From Robinsoniella peoriensis (GTDB lineage: Bacteria; Bacillota; Clostridia; Lachnospirales; Lachnospiraceae): 64,000 bases of DNA. The position numbers were made by a program, and so were the translations under genes. How positions within the stretch are numbered: the first letter of the stretch is position 1; every line of letters begins with the position of its first letter. The stretch lies in the NCBI RefSeq assembly GCF_042680125.1, contig NZ_JBHTNY010000020.1; one strand, written 5' to 3'. Positions 43,796 through 52,373 of the stretch are shown here, piece after piece. Under the pieces are notes generated by a model. The model was not told the origin of the DNA. It made no database searches and saw nothing but the letters and a program-made list of their open reading frames with translations.

Positions 43796-44174
43796 TCTCA
43801 TCATCCTTTTCTGTCTCTTTGATATCTTTGTTGACATCGTCAATAAGTTTCGACATATTCACACCGTATTCAATTGACTGGTCTAAGATAAAGCGAACCT
43901 CCGGCGTATTACGAAGATTAATCGTTCTGGCAAGCTGCCTGCGGATATAACCCTCTGCACTTTTTAATCCTGCCAGCGTATCTGCCTGGGATTTTTCATC
44001 ACCCAGAACACTGATATACGCTTTACAGCTTTTTAAATCCGGTGCTACTTCTACGGCAACCACGGAAGTCAGCGGATTAATCCTGGGATCTTTTATTTCA
44101 CCCCGGATTATATTAGACAGCTCGTGCTGGACTTCTGCATTGACACGTGTATTTTTAATACTGTTTTTTCTCAT
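43788..44174 (-). CDS. rbfA: Ribosome-binding factor A
   Basis: 128 residues with the KH-like pattern QHELSNIIRGEIKDPR and LRNTPEVRFILDQSIEYG. It helps mature the 30S subunit at the 16S 5' end. The end is acidic. Confidence 0.95.
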   Translation of the reverse strand: MRKNSIKNTRVNAEVQHELSNIIRGEIKDPRINPLTSVVAVEVAPDLKSCKAYISVLGDEKSQADTLAGLKSAEGYIRRQLARTINLRNTPEVRFILDQSIEYGVNMSKLIDDVNKDIKETEKDDENE

Positions 44175-44193
44175 ATATAAAACTCCGTTCTAC

Positions 44194-47100
44194 TTAACGT
44201 GGAACCTCAACCATTGTGTACGCTTCAACCTGGTCAAACTCTTGCACGTCATTGAATTTTTCAAATACCAGACCACATTCATAACCTGATTTAACTTCTT
44301 TTACGTCATCTTTAAATCGTTTCAGTGATGCAAGCGGTCCTTCAAAAATCTGTTTTCCTTCTCTGGTAATACGCACGGAACAGCCTCTCTGGAATATACC
44401 GTCCAGAACATAAGAACCTGCTATTGTACCAATTCCGGATGCTTTGAATGTCTGGCGTACTTCTGCATGACCCAGTACCTTTTCTTCAAATACAGGATCT
44501 AACATTCCCTTCATTGCTGCTTCCACATCTGCGATTGCATCATAAATGACACGGTATAAATTTACATTTACCCCTTCGCGTTCTGCGGTAAGTTTTGCCG
44601 TTGCATCGGGACGGACATTAAATCCGATAATAATTGCGTTGGATGCAGAGGCCAGTATAACGTCAGATTCATTGATAGCACCAACTCCGCCGTGAATAAT
44701 CTTAACGACTACTTCTTCATTGGAAAGTTTTAACAGACTCTGTTTTACCGCTTCTACACTACCCTGTACATCGGCCTTGACGATAATTCCGAATTCTTTC
44801 AGATTACCGGCTTTAATCTGTGTGAAGAGATCATCCAGGGACATTTTTGCTTTCGTATCTTCCAGAAGTTTTTCACGACCCTGGCTGATAAAGGTTTCTG
44901 CAAAGCTTCTTGCTTCCTTATCGCTGTCAGTTGCAACAAATATCTCACCTGCGTTTGGTACGTCGCTTAAACCTAAAATTTCAACAGGAGTAGAAGGGCC
45001 TGCTTCTTTTACTCTTCTTCCCTTGTCATCCATCATAGCACGTACTTTACCATAACAGGAACCTGCTGCTATCGGATCACCTACTCTTAATGTTCCTTTT
45101 TGAACCAGAACTGTCGCTACCGGTCCTTTTCCCTTATCTAACTCTGCCTCGATCACAAGACCTCTGGCTTTTCTCTTTGGATTTGCTTTTAACTCTGCAA
45201 CTTCTGCTGTTAAAATAATCATCTCCAGCAATTGCTCAATACCTTCCTGTGTGTGTGCTGAAACCGGTACAAATATCGTACTTCCGCCCCAGTCTTCCGG
45301 AATCAGTTCATATTCTGATAATTCCTGTTTTACTCTTTCAATATTGGCACTTGGCTTATCAATTTTATTGATGGCAACGATAATCTCAATTCCAGCGGCT
45401 TTCGCATGGTTGATTGCTTCAATTGTCTGCGGCATAACACCATCATCTGCAGCTACTACCAGAATGGCAATATCTGTAGAGTTCGCTCCACGCATACGCA
45501 TAGCTGTAAACGCTTCATGTCCCGGTGTATCCAGGAATGTAATTTTCTGTCCATCAATATTTACCACATAAGCACCGATATGCTGTGTGATTCCACCGGC
45601 TTCTTTTGCAATAACATGTGTATTACGGATGGCATCCAAAAGGGATGTTTTACCATGGTCAACATGACCCATAACACATACTACCGGAGGTCTTGCTACT
45701 AATGTTGTATCATCATCGTCATCTTCTTTTAAGAGTTCTGCGATAACATCTACTTTTACTTCATGCTCTGCAATACAGTTGTATTCCAATGCAATCTCTT
45801 CTGCAGTATCATAATCGATTTCATGATTTACCGTAACCATTGTTCCCTGAAGGAATAATTTTTTAACAATAACAGCAGCCTGGATTTTCATCTTATCTGC
45901 AAGTTCTTTAATTGTCAAAATATCCGGTAAGATAATTGTCTTGATTTCATCTTCCTTCTTTTCTATTGGCTGAGACATTGGCTTAACTGGTTTAGCAGTC
46001 TTGCTAATAGCTTTCCCACCCTTGAAATTACTATTCTTCTGATTTGGACGGTTTCCTTTGGTTTCTTTTACAAATTTATCTGTTTTGTTAAATTTATCTG
46101 CTCTGATTCTGGACTCTTTTGTAACCGGTTTAGCCAGATCTGATTTTGGAGCACTTGAAGCTGCACCATAAGATCCCTGTCCCTGTGAACGCTGTCCATT
46201 ATTGTATGGTCTCTGGCCGCCCTGGTTATTATAAGGTCTCTGGCCGCCTTGACCGCCGTTGTTATTATAAGGTCTCTGGCCACCCTGACCGCCGTTGTTA
46301 TTATAAGGTCTCTGACCGCCCTGACCGCCGTTGTTATTATAAGGTCTTTGGCCTCCTTGACCGCCCTGGCTATTATAAGGTCTCTGACCGCCCTGACCGC
46401 CCTGGCTATTATAAGGTCTCTGGCCGCCCTGACCGCCGTTGTTATTATAAGGTCTTTGGCCTCCTTGACCGCCCTGACTATTATAAGGTCTCTGACCTCC
46501 TTGACCGCCCTGGTTGTTATAAGGTCTCTGACCACCCTGACCGCCGTTGTTATTATAAGGTCTTTGGCCGCCTTGACTGCCCTGGCTGTTCTGGTTATTG
46601 TATGGTCTCTGGCCACCCTGACCGCCCTGGCTGTTCTGGTTATTGTATGGTCTCTGGCCACCCTGACCGCCCTGGCTGTTCTGGTTATTATAAGGTCTCT
46701 GGCCGCCCTGGCTGTTCTGATTATTATAAGGTCTCTGACCACCCTGGCTGCCCTGATTATTATAGGTTCTCTGACCACCCTGACTGTTTTGATTATTATA
46801 AGGTCTCTGGCCGCCCTGGCTGTTTTGATTATTATAAGGTCTCTGGCCACCCTGATTGTTATAAGTTCTTTGTTCCGTTTCCTGTGGTCTGCTGTTTGGG
46901 GTAACCGGTGCCGCTGTCTGCGGTTCTTTTGCACTTGTATGCTGTACCGGAGCTGCCGTCGGCTGTGCGGAAACAGGTTTTGCCTGTACATCACTTCCGG
47001 CTGCCGGCTGAACCTGTGGTTTTACCGGAGCTGCTGACTGCGCCCTAACTTCCGGGTTTTCCTGTGGCTTCACTGTCTGCTGGCTCTGTGGATGCTGTAC

Positions 47101-47478
47101 TGCACCTGTATTTCCCTGAGGTCTTCTTGCCTGTCCCTGTGAACGCTGCTGACCCGGGCGCTGCTGCATTCCGGTACGGCTGTTCTGCGGACGGAATACC
47201 TGTGATATATTTTTTTTCTTTACCGGTTCTCCTGTGGATTGTTCTTTACTTTCCGGTTTTGTAGATGTGGATGCTTCCTGTGCCTTTACTTCCCCTGCTC
47301 CCGTTGCAGGTTTAGCAGTGCCTTTTCCGATATTTTTACGGATGTCATCCACCATACCTTCCTCTATTGTACTCATATGGCTCTTTACCGTTATTCCTTT
47401 CTCTGTAAGATAATTCATGACTTCTTTATTTTGTTTCCCTAATTCTTTTGCTAACTCATGCACTCTCAATTTTGACAT
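44194..47478 (-). CDS. infB: Translation initiation factor IF-2 with large Gly/Asn/Gln repeat tract
   Basis: 1094 residues, much longer than the usual 700-900. N-terminal IF2-N motif (residues 2-50), then a Pro/Gln/Ala-rich low-complexity region, then 19 copies of an RPYNN-based repeat (204-430), a basic linker, a second IF2-N domain (about 515-570), and the G-domain: GHVDHGKT at 604-611, LDTPGHEAF (G3) and NKID (G4). The C-terminal domains that bind initiator fMet-tRNA are intact. Binds the 30S subunit and promotes initiation. Confidence 0.95.
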   Translation of the reverse strand: MSKLRVHELAKELGKQNKEVMNYLTEKGITVKSHMSTIEEGMVDDIRKNIGKGTAKPATGAGEVKAQEASTSTKPESKEQSTGEPVKKKNISQVFRPQNSRTGMQQRPGQQRSQGQARRPQGNTGAVQHPQSQQTVKPQENPEVRAQSAAPVKPQVQPAAGSDVQAKPVSAQPTAAPVQHTSAKEPQTAAPVTPNSRPQETEQRTYNNQGGQRPYNNQNSQGGQRPYNNQNSQGGQRTYNNQGSQGGQRPYNNQNSQGGQRPYNNQNSQGGQGGQRPYNNQNSQGGQGGQRPYNNQNSQGSQGGQRPYNNNGGQGGQRPYNNQGGQGGQRPYNSQGGQGGQRPYNNNGGQGGQRPYNSQGGQGGQRPYNSQGGQGGQRPYNNNGGQGGQRPYNNNGGQGGQRPYNNNGGQGGQRPYNNQGGQRPYNNGQRSQGQGSYGAASSAPKSDLAKPVTKESRIRADKFNKTDKFVKETKGNRPNQKNSNFKGGKAISKTAKPVKPMSQPIEKKEDEIKTIILPDILTIKELADKMKIQAAVIVKKLFLQGTMVTVNHEIDYDTAEEIALEYNCIAEHEVKVDVIAELLKEDDDDDTTLVARPPVVCVMGHVDHGKTSLLDAIRNTHVIAKEAGGITQHIGAYVVNIDGQKITFLDTPGHEAFTAMRMRGANSTDIAILVVAADDGVMPQTIEAINHAKAAGIEIIVAINKIDKPSANIERVKQELSEYELIPEDWGGSTIFVPVSAHTQEGIEQLLEMIILTAEVAELKANPKRKARGLVIEAELDKGKGPVATVLVQKGTLRVGDPIAAGSCYGKVRAMMDDKGRRVKEAGPSTPVEILGLSDVPNAGEIFVATDSDKEARSFAETFISQGREKLLEDTKAKMSLDDLFTQIKAGNLKEFGIIVKADVQGSVEAVKQSLLKLSNEEVVVKIIHGGVGAINESDVILASASNAIIIGFNVRPDATAKLTAEREGVNVNLYRVIYDAIADVEAAMKGMLDPVFEEKVLGHAEVRQTFKASGIGTIAGSYVLDGIFQRGCSVRITREGKQIFEGPLASLKRFKDDVKEVKSGYECGLVFEKFNDVQEFDQVEAYTMVEVPR
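46189..46869 (-). repeat. Nineteen R[PT]YNN repeats in IF-2
   Basis: In-frame tandem array of mostly 36-45 base units encoding R-P/T-Y-N-N/S plus a Gly/Gln/Asn spacer such as GGQGGQ. It codes for an arginine/tyrosine/glutamine-rich, intrinsically disordered tract of about 227 residues. Confidence 0.92.
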
Positions 47479-47491
47479 ATTACTACCTCCG

Positions 47492-47803
47492 TTAATTACT
47501 GTTACTAAGCTGCTTTTCTATGGCAGTAGATAACCCCTGGTCGGTCACTGCTAAAGATGCCCGAAACTCCTTTCCAATGGCGATACCCAGATCAATCTTC
47601 GTTCCATAAAAATAAATCGGCACTTCATAGTACGTACACATATTCTGAAATTTTTTTCTGGTATTATCGGAGGCTTCTTCGGAGATAATTACAAGACATG
47701 CCTGCCCTGTTTTTACTGCTTTCTCCGTCGAGAATTCGCCGCTTACAACTTTGCCGGCTTTCATTGCCAAACCAATGAGAGACAGAATTTTATTTTGTTT
47801 CAA
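47492..47803 (-). CDS. ylxQ: L7Ae-family RNA-binding protein YlxQ (TTG start)
   Basis: 103 residues starting at TTG 47803, with AAAGGAG upstream; the L7Ae/L30e/S12e fold shows LSLIGLAMKAGKVVSGE and ACLVIISEEASDNTRKKF. It likely binds kink-turn RNA and modulates translation or rRNA processing. Overlaps ylxR by 14 bases. Confidence 0.88.
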   Translation of the reverse strand: MKQNKILSLIGLAMKAGKVVSGEFSTEKAVKTGQACLVIISEEASDNTRKKFQNMCTYYEVPIYFYGTKIDLGIAIGKEFRASLAVTDQGLSTAIEKQLSNSN

Positions 47804-48068
47804 TATGCTCTATCTCCTTTTTTAAACCTTCATATACAGATGGGGGGATACTCATTTTTAATGAACGCTCCAGCCCTTTGCTTTTCACTGCCTTTTCAAA
47901 ACATTCTTTTGAAAAGCACAGATATGCGCCTCTACCATTTTTTTTACCGGTCGTATCAATGACAAGTTCGTCTTCCGGTGTTTTGAGGACTCTCATCATT
48001 TCTTTTTTGTTTTTCATTTCCTGGCATCCGATGCATTTTCGCATAGGTGCTTTTTTAACCTGGCTCAT
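47790..48068 (-). CDS. ylxR: YlxR (DUF448) RNA-binding protein
   Basis: 92 residues with RKCIGCQEMKNKKEMMR and the GRGAYLCFSKECF motif of YlxR. Cytoplasmic RNA-binding protein encoded between nusA and infB in many Firmicutes; probably a modulator of transcription or rRNA. It overlaps ylxQ. Confidence 0.93.
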   Translation of the reverse strand: MSQVKKAPMRKCIGCQEMKNKKEMMRVLKTPEDELVIDTTGKKNGRGAYLCFSKECFEKAVKSKGLERSLKMSIPPSVYEGLKKEIEHIETK

Positions 48069-48083
48069 ACTGTACTCCTTCGA

Positions 48084-49379
48084 TTACTTATCTTCCGGAT
48101 CCGGACTGCCTTCCAGAGAAGCTTCTTCTTCAAGAATATCCTCATCAAAACCGTCTTCTTCCATCAGTTCATCTTCGTGAAATAATTCATCTTCTGTATA
48201 TGCTTCCTGGTCTTCCATAATGTTCTGTGCAAATGATTCCTGCTCATCTGCCGTCTCATTATAATTTTCTTCTTCAAAGAATCCTTCTTCTGCTTCCTCT
48301 TCGAAAATATCTTCTTCATAAGGATCATCATAGAAATCACCGGATTCTCTTGCCTGGGTTTCACTCTTGATATCTATCTTAAATCCAGTAAGCCTTGCTG
48401 CCAGTCTTGCGTTCTGTCCCTCTTTACCGATTGCCAGTGACAACTGATAATCAGGAACCACAACCTTAGCCGTTTTCTCATCATTATCTGCGATAACTGA
48501 GATTACTTTTGCAGGACTTAAGGCGTTTTCAATAAGTATTGCAGGATTCTCATCCCAGTTGATGATATCGATCTTCTCGCCTCTGAGTTCATTAACAATA
48601 GTGTTAACCCTTGCACCGTTTAAGCCGACACATGCGCCAACCGGATCTACATCAGAGTTGTTTGACCATACTGCTATCTTCGTTCTGCTTCCTGCTTCTC
48701 TTGCGATGCTTTTGATCTCTACTGTTCCATCCTTAACTTCGGTTACTTCAGATTCGAAAAGACGTTTCACCAGTTCAGGATGTGTTCTGGAAACCAGAAT
48801 TTTTGGTCCCTTGGGTGTATCTTTTACTTCCAGTACATATACTTTAATACGTTCTGTAGGTTTGAAGATTTCACCTTTTACCATTTCATTTTCATTTAAG
48901 ATTGCGTCTACCTTGCCCATATTGATACTTACATTCTTGCCAAGATATCTTTGAACAATACCGGTAACAACATCTTTTTCTTTGCCGTAGTACTGATTAA
49001 AGAGTACTTTACGCTCTTCTTCACGGATTTTCTGTAAAATAACGTTCTTCGCATTCTGTGTGGCTATACGTCCAAACTCTTTGGATTTCACTTCCACATT
49101 AACGATATCACCCACATCATACTTGGAATCGATCAGCATCGCATTAACAAGGCTGATCTCCATAACGCTGTCTTCTACTTTTTCCACCACTGTCTTTTCC
49201 ATAAATACATGATATTCACAAGTATCCGGATTAATTGAGACTTTAACGTTGTCTGCTTTTCCAAAGTGATTCTTGCAAGCCTGAATCAGTGACTGTTCAA
49301 TTGCCTCCAGCAATGTATCCTTGCTGATGTTCTTCTCCTTTTCCAGAATATTCAGCGCTTCTAACAATTCGTTATTCAT
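48084..49379 (-). CDS. nusA: Transcription factor NusA
   Basis: 431 residues: N-terminal RNA polymerase-binding domain, S1 domain (about 130-200), and two KH domains (DPVGACVGLNGARVNTI; LAIGKEGQNARLAARLTG). It binds RNA polymerase and RNA to control pausing, termination and antitermination. A highly acidic tail (from about 365, about 67 residues) follows the KH domains. Confidence 0.95.
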   Translation of the reverse strand: MNNELLEALNILEKEKNISKDTLLEAIEQSLIQACKNHFGKADNVKVSINPDTCEYHVFMEKTVVEKVEDSVMEISLVNAMLIDSKYDVGDIVNVEVKSKEFGRIATQNAKNVILQKIREEERKVLFNQYYGKEKDVVTGIVQRYLGKNVSINMGKVDAILNENEMVKGEIFKPTERIKVYVLEVKDTPKGPKILVSRTHPELVKRLFESEVTEVKDGTVEIKSIAREAGSRTKIAVWSNNSDVDPVGACVGLNGARVNTIVNELRGEKIDIINWDENPAILIENALSPAKVISVIADNDEKTAKVVVPDYQLSLAIGKEGQNARLAARLTGFKIDIKSETQARESGDFYDDPYEEDIFEEEAEEGFFEEENYNETADEQESFAQNIMEDQEAYTEDELFHEDELMEEDGFDEDILEEEASLEGSPDPEDK

Positions 49380-49400
49380 GATTATACTTTTCCTCCTTGA

Positions 49401-49868
49401 TTAGAAATCGAACGCCAGCCTGATCAGCGCAATATCCGATTTCTCAAACTTCATTTCTTCTTTGTCTTCTAATTCAATAGTTACGCTCTCTTTATCATAG
49501 GCACATAAGATTCCGACGAATTCTTTCTGTTTATTAAAAGCACGATAAGTACGGATTTCTACTTCTTCACCCATACTTCGTACGAAATCTTTCTCCTTCT
49601 TAAGCGGCCTTCCTAGTCCGGGAGAACTCACTTCCAGGATATAAGCATCTTCAATAAAATCCTTCTGGTCTAAAATTTCACTTAATGCGCGGCTCACTAC
49701 TTCACAGTCATCAATTGCGATTCCGCCTTCTTTGTCGATATATGCACGCAGGTACCAGCTTCCACCCTCCTTCACATATTCCACATCAACCAGTTCAAAT
49801 GCATGCTCCTTTACAATTGATAAGAGGATTTCTTCTGTTTTCTGCTCATAGATTTCTTTTTTCGTCAT
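49401..49868 (-). CDS. rimP: Ribosome maturation factor RimP
   Basis: 155 residues. I take the second Met (49868) because the AAAGG site is too close to the first. The family motifs DVEYVKEGGSWYLR, GGIAIDDCEVVSRALSE and YILEVSSPGLGRPL are present. It assists 30S maturation. First gene of the rimP-nusA-ylxR-ylxQ-infB-rbfA-nrnA-truB-ribF block. Confidence 0.94.
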   Translation of the reverse strand: MTKKEIYEQKTEEILLSIVKEHAFELVDVEYVKEGGSWYLRAYIDKEGGIAIDDCEVVSRALSEILDQKDFIEDAYILEVSSPGLGRPLKKEKDFVRSMGEEVEIRTYRAFNKQKEFVGILCAYDKESVTIELEDKEEMKFEKSDIALIRLAFDF

Positions 49869-49899
49869 CTGCATCGCCTTTCTGTTCTACACAATAAAG

Positions 49900-49923
49900 A
49901 TGAGTGGACTTTCGCCCACTCAT
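49900..49923 (-). promoter_or_regulatory. Hairpin in the rimP leader
   Basis: Eight-bp stem ATGAGTGG / CCACTCAT with an 8-base loop between the promoter at 49953 and rimP. Could be a small attenuator or an mRNA-protecting stem; function not shown. No U-run. Confidence 0.4.
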
Positions 49924-49952
49924 ACTCTAGTAATTTATTCATCATCTTGTTC

Positions 49953-49981
49953 ATTATAGCACCGTGAATTGTAAATTGCAA
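49953..49981 (-). promoter_or_regulatory. Promoter of the rimP-nusA-infB operon
   Basis: -35 TTGCAA (49976-49981), 17-base spacer, -10 TATAAT (49953-49958). The remaining gap to the 50083 gene is about 100 bases with no other feature I recognise. Confidence 0.78.
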
Positions 49982-50082
49982 CCCCCAATTTGGGAGAAAC
50001 TACCTGAAGCCCGGTTTCACTGAGGCTGTCCGCCTTTGCGTATTTACGGAGACTGCACGGACGGTTATTGGATTTTCACGGA

Positions 50083-52329
50083 CTATACTCTGATTTTTGT
50101 TCCCTTGGTATCACGTTTGCCAAGGCGGAGTTTACTCAACTGTACTTCCTTATCTTTATATAGAATCGTAGTGTCATCCTGTGATGACAGATAGTAAACT
50201 TCCTGGATGAAATCATTTTCAGACAAACGGATCCCCCGCACGCCAACAGCGCCTTTTTTCTTCTGCGGAACTTCTTCTAATAAAAATCTCAGGAAAATGC
50301 CCTGATCTGTCTGCAGTACGATCTGCCCGCTGTCTCCAAGGCAGGTGACAGATACCACCTGGTCTTCTTCCGCCAGCTTCGTTGCGGCAATGGTTCTCTT
50401 TGCCACATCAAATTCTGTTCCTTCCACTTTTTTGATCATTCCTGTTTTCGTGGTAAATATCAGAACCGACATTTTCACCTTAGCCAGGGTTTCCACCAGT
50501 ACGATCTGTTCTTCACTGCTGCTGTAGTTACAAAGATTGTCAATCGGCTTGCCCTTATCCCTAAACTTTCCGTAAGGCACATCCATTACTTTGATCAGAT
50601 GCTGCTTCCCGGTATCTGTAAAAATACAGATCTTATCCGTATTCATACAGGAAAGGACATATTTATTTTCACTGTCCGCAGCTTCCTTATTCCGGTCATA
50701 TGCAGTCACATCAATTGTTTTTGCATATCCGAACCGGTCCATAAGAAAGATCACTTCCATCTCTTCTATTTTCTTTTCTTCATAAACAGCCTCTGCAGCG
50801 TTTTCGATGGCTGTTCTTCGCGGTCTGGCATATTCTTTTTTGATGGCATCCAGTTCCTTAATTATCACTTTCGCCATGGATTTATAATTATTTAAAATAT
50901 CCTCATAAGAAGCGATATTCTTAAGAGTTGCCTCGTGTTCTTTTTGCAGTGCTTCAATTTCAAGCCCTATCAGCTTATATAAACGCATCTCTAAAATGGC
51001 AGTTGCCTGGGCTTCCGTAAAATTCAAAGACGCGGCCGCCTTTTTGGAAGCTGCAGATTTGAATTTGATTCCTTCTGTCACACCATTAATCAGGCATTCT
51101 TTTACCTGCTTCTGGTTTTTGCTGCCTCTTAAGATTTCAATAATTAAATCAATAACATCACAGGCTTTGATTAATCCTTCCTGGATTTCTTTCTTATTTA
51201 ATTCTTTTGCAAGAAGTGTTTTATATTTCCTGGTGGCAAGTTCAAACTGGAAATCAATGTGATATTCAATAATTGCTTTGATACCCAGAGTTTCCGGCTT
51301 ACCCTGCGCCACCGAAAGCATATTTACACCAAAAGTATCTTCCAGACGTGTTTTTTTGTAAAGCATGTTCACAAGGTTTTCATGATCTGCATTTTTACGC
51401 AGTTCCAAAACAATACGGATACCGTCTTTGGATGACTGGTTGGATATATCCACGATGTCATTGGTTTTTTTTGTCTCCACCAGGGTTGCCACATCATTTA
51501 GGAATTTCCCGATATTGGCACCCATCATGGTATAGGGAATCTCGGTGATTACAAGACGGTCTTTTCCGTTTTTCCCAGGTTCAAACGCTACTTTTCCTCT
51601 GAGCTTAATCTTACCTGCACCAGTCTTATATATTTGAAGAAGATCATCTTTATTCACGACGATGCCGCCTGTTGGGAAATCCGGTCCCTGTACATACTGC
51701 ATTAACTCTTCCGTTGTGATTTTATTATTTTTAATCGTTGCCTTTACCGCATCGATGACCTCTCCCAGATTGTGGGGCGGGATACTGGTTACCATACCTA
51801 CCGCAATACCTTCCGCACCATTTACCAGAAGATTTGGCAGACGTACCGGCAATACAGCCGGCTCTTTTTCTGTACCATCGAAGTTTGGAATAAAATCCAC
51901 GACATCTTTATCCAGATCATTTAAGTAAGCTTCCTGGGTAATTTTCTGCAGCCTTGCTTCCGTATAACGCATTGCCGCCGCACCATCCCCTTCAATTGAA
52001 CCAAAATTACCATGTCCGTCTACTAAAGGAAGGCCTTTTTTAAATTCCTGTGCCATTACCACCAGGGATTCATAAATAGAACTGTCACCATGCGGATGAT
52101 ATTTACCCATGGTATCCCCCACAATACGGGCACATTTACGATAAGGACGGTCATACTTAATTCCCAGTTCATACATATCATAAAGCGTTCTTCTCTGAAC
52201 CGGCTTTAAGCCGTCCCTCACATCGGGAATCGCTCTGGCTATAATAACACTCATTGCATAATCGATGTAAGATTTCTGCATTACATCCGAATACTCTGTT
52301 CTAATTATCTGTTCCTGTATATTTTCCAT
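50083..52329 (-). CDS. parC: Type IIA topoisomerase A subunit (ParC-like)
   Basis: 748 residues. Catalytic Tyr122 lies in AAMRYTE; KYHPHGDSSIYE gives Ser83 and Glu87 in the quinolone-resistance region (E. coli numbering coincides), i.e. without the usual resistance substitutions. The C-terminal beta-pinwheel lacks a canonical GyrA box (QRRGGRG), so it looks more like topoisomerase IV than gyrase; the GyrA box matters for DNA wrapping. Topoisomerase IV decatenates daughter chromosomes. B subunit gene is 44 bases upstream. Confidence 0.85.
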   Translation of the reverse strand: MENIQEQIIRTEYSDVMQKSYIDYAMSVIIARAIPDVRDGLKPVQRRTLYDMYELGIKYDRPYRKCARIVGDTMGKYHPHGDSSIYESLVVMAQEFKKGLPLVDGHGNFGSIEGDGAAAMRYTEARLQKITQEAYLNDLDKDVVDFIPNFDGTEKEPAVLPVRLPNLLVNGAEGIAVGMVTSIPPHNLGEVIDAVKATIKNNKITTEELMQYVQGPDFPTGGIVVNKDDLLQIYKTGAGKIKLRGKVAFEPGKNGKDRLVITEIPYTMMGANIGKFLNDVATLVETKKTNDIVDISNQSSKDGIRIVLELRKNADHENLVNMLYKKTRLEDTFGVNMLSVAQGKPETLGIKAIIEYHIDFQFELATRKYKTLLAKELNKKEIQEGLIKACDVIDLIIEILRGSKNQKQVKECLINGVTEGIKFKSAASKKAAASLNFTEAQATAILEMRLYKLIGLEIEALQKEHEATLKNIASYEDILNNYKSMAKVIIKELDAIKKEYARPRRTAIENAAEAVYEEKKIEEMEVIFLMDRFGYAKTIDVTAYDRNKEAADSENKYVLSCMNTDKICIFTDTGKQHLIKVMDVPYGKFRDKGKPIDNLCNYSSSEEQIVLVETLAKVKMSVLIFTTKTGMIKKVEGTEFDVAKRTIAATKLAEEDQVVSVTCLGDSGQIVLQTDQGIFLRFLLEEVPQKKKGAVGVRGIRLSENDFIQEVYYLSSQDDTTILYKDKEVQLSKLRLGKRDTKGTKIRV

Positions 52330-52373
52330 TTAAATGCTCCTTCATCGTTATACCAATTAGCAGTTTGACAAAC

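Noticed and set aside
46068..47037. Three long frames (up to 308 residues) across the IF-2 repeat
   Set aside because: The tandem codons of the IF-2 repeat leave other frames open; they lack starts with ribosome sites and have unlikely composition.
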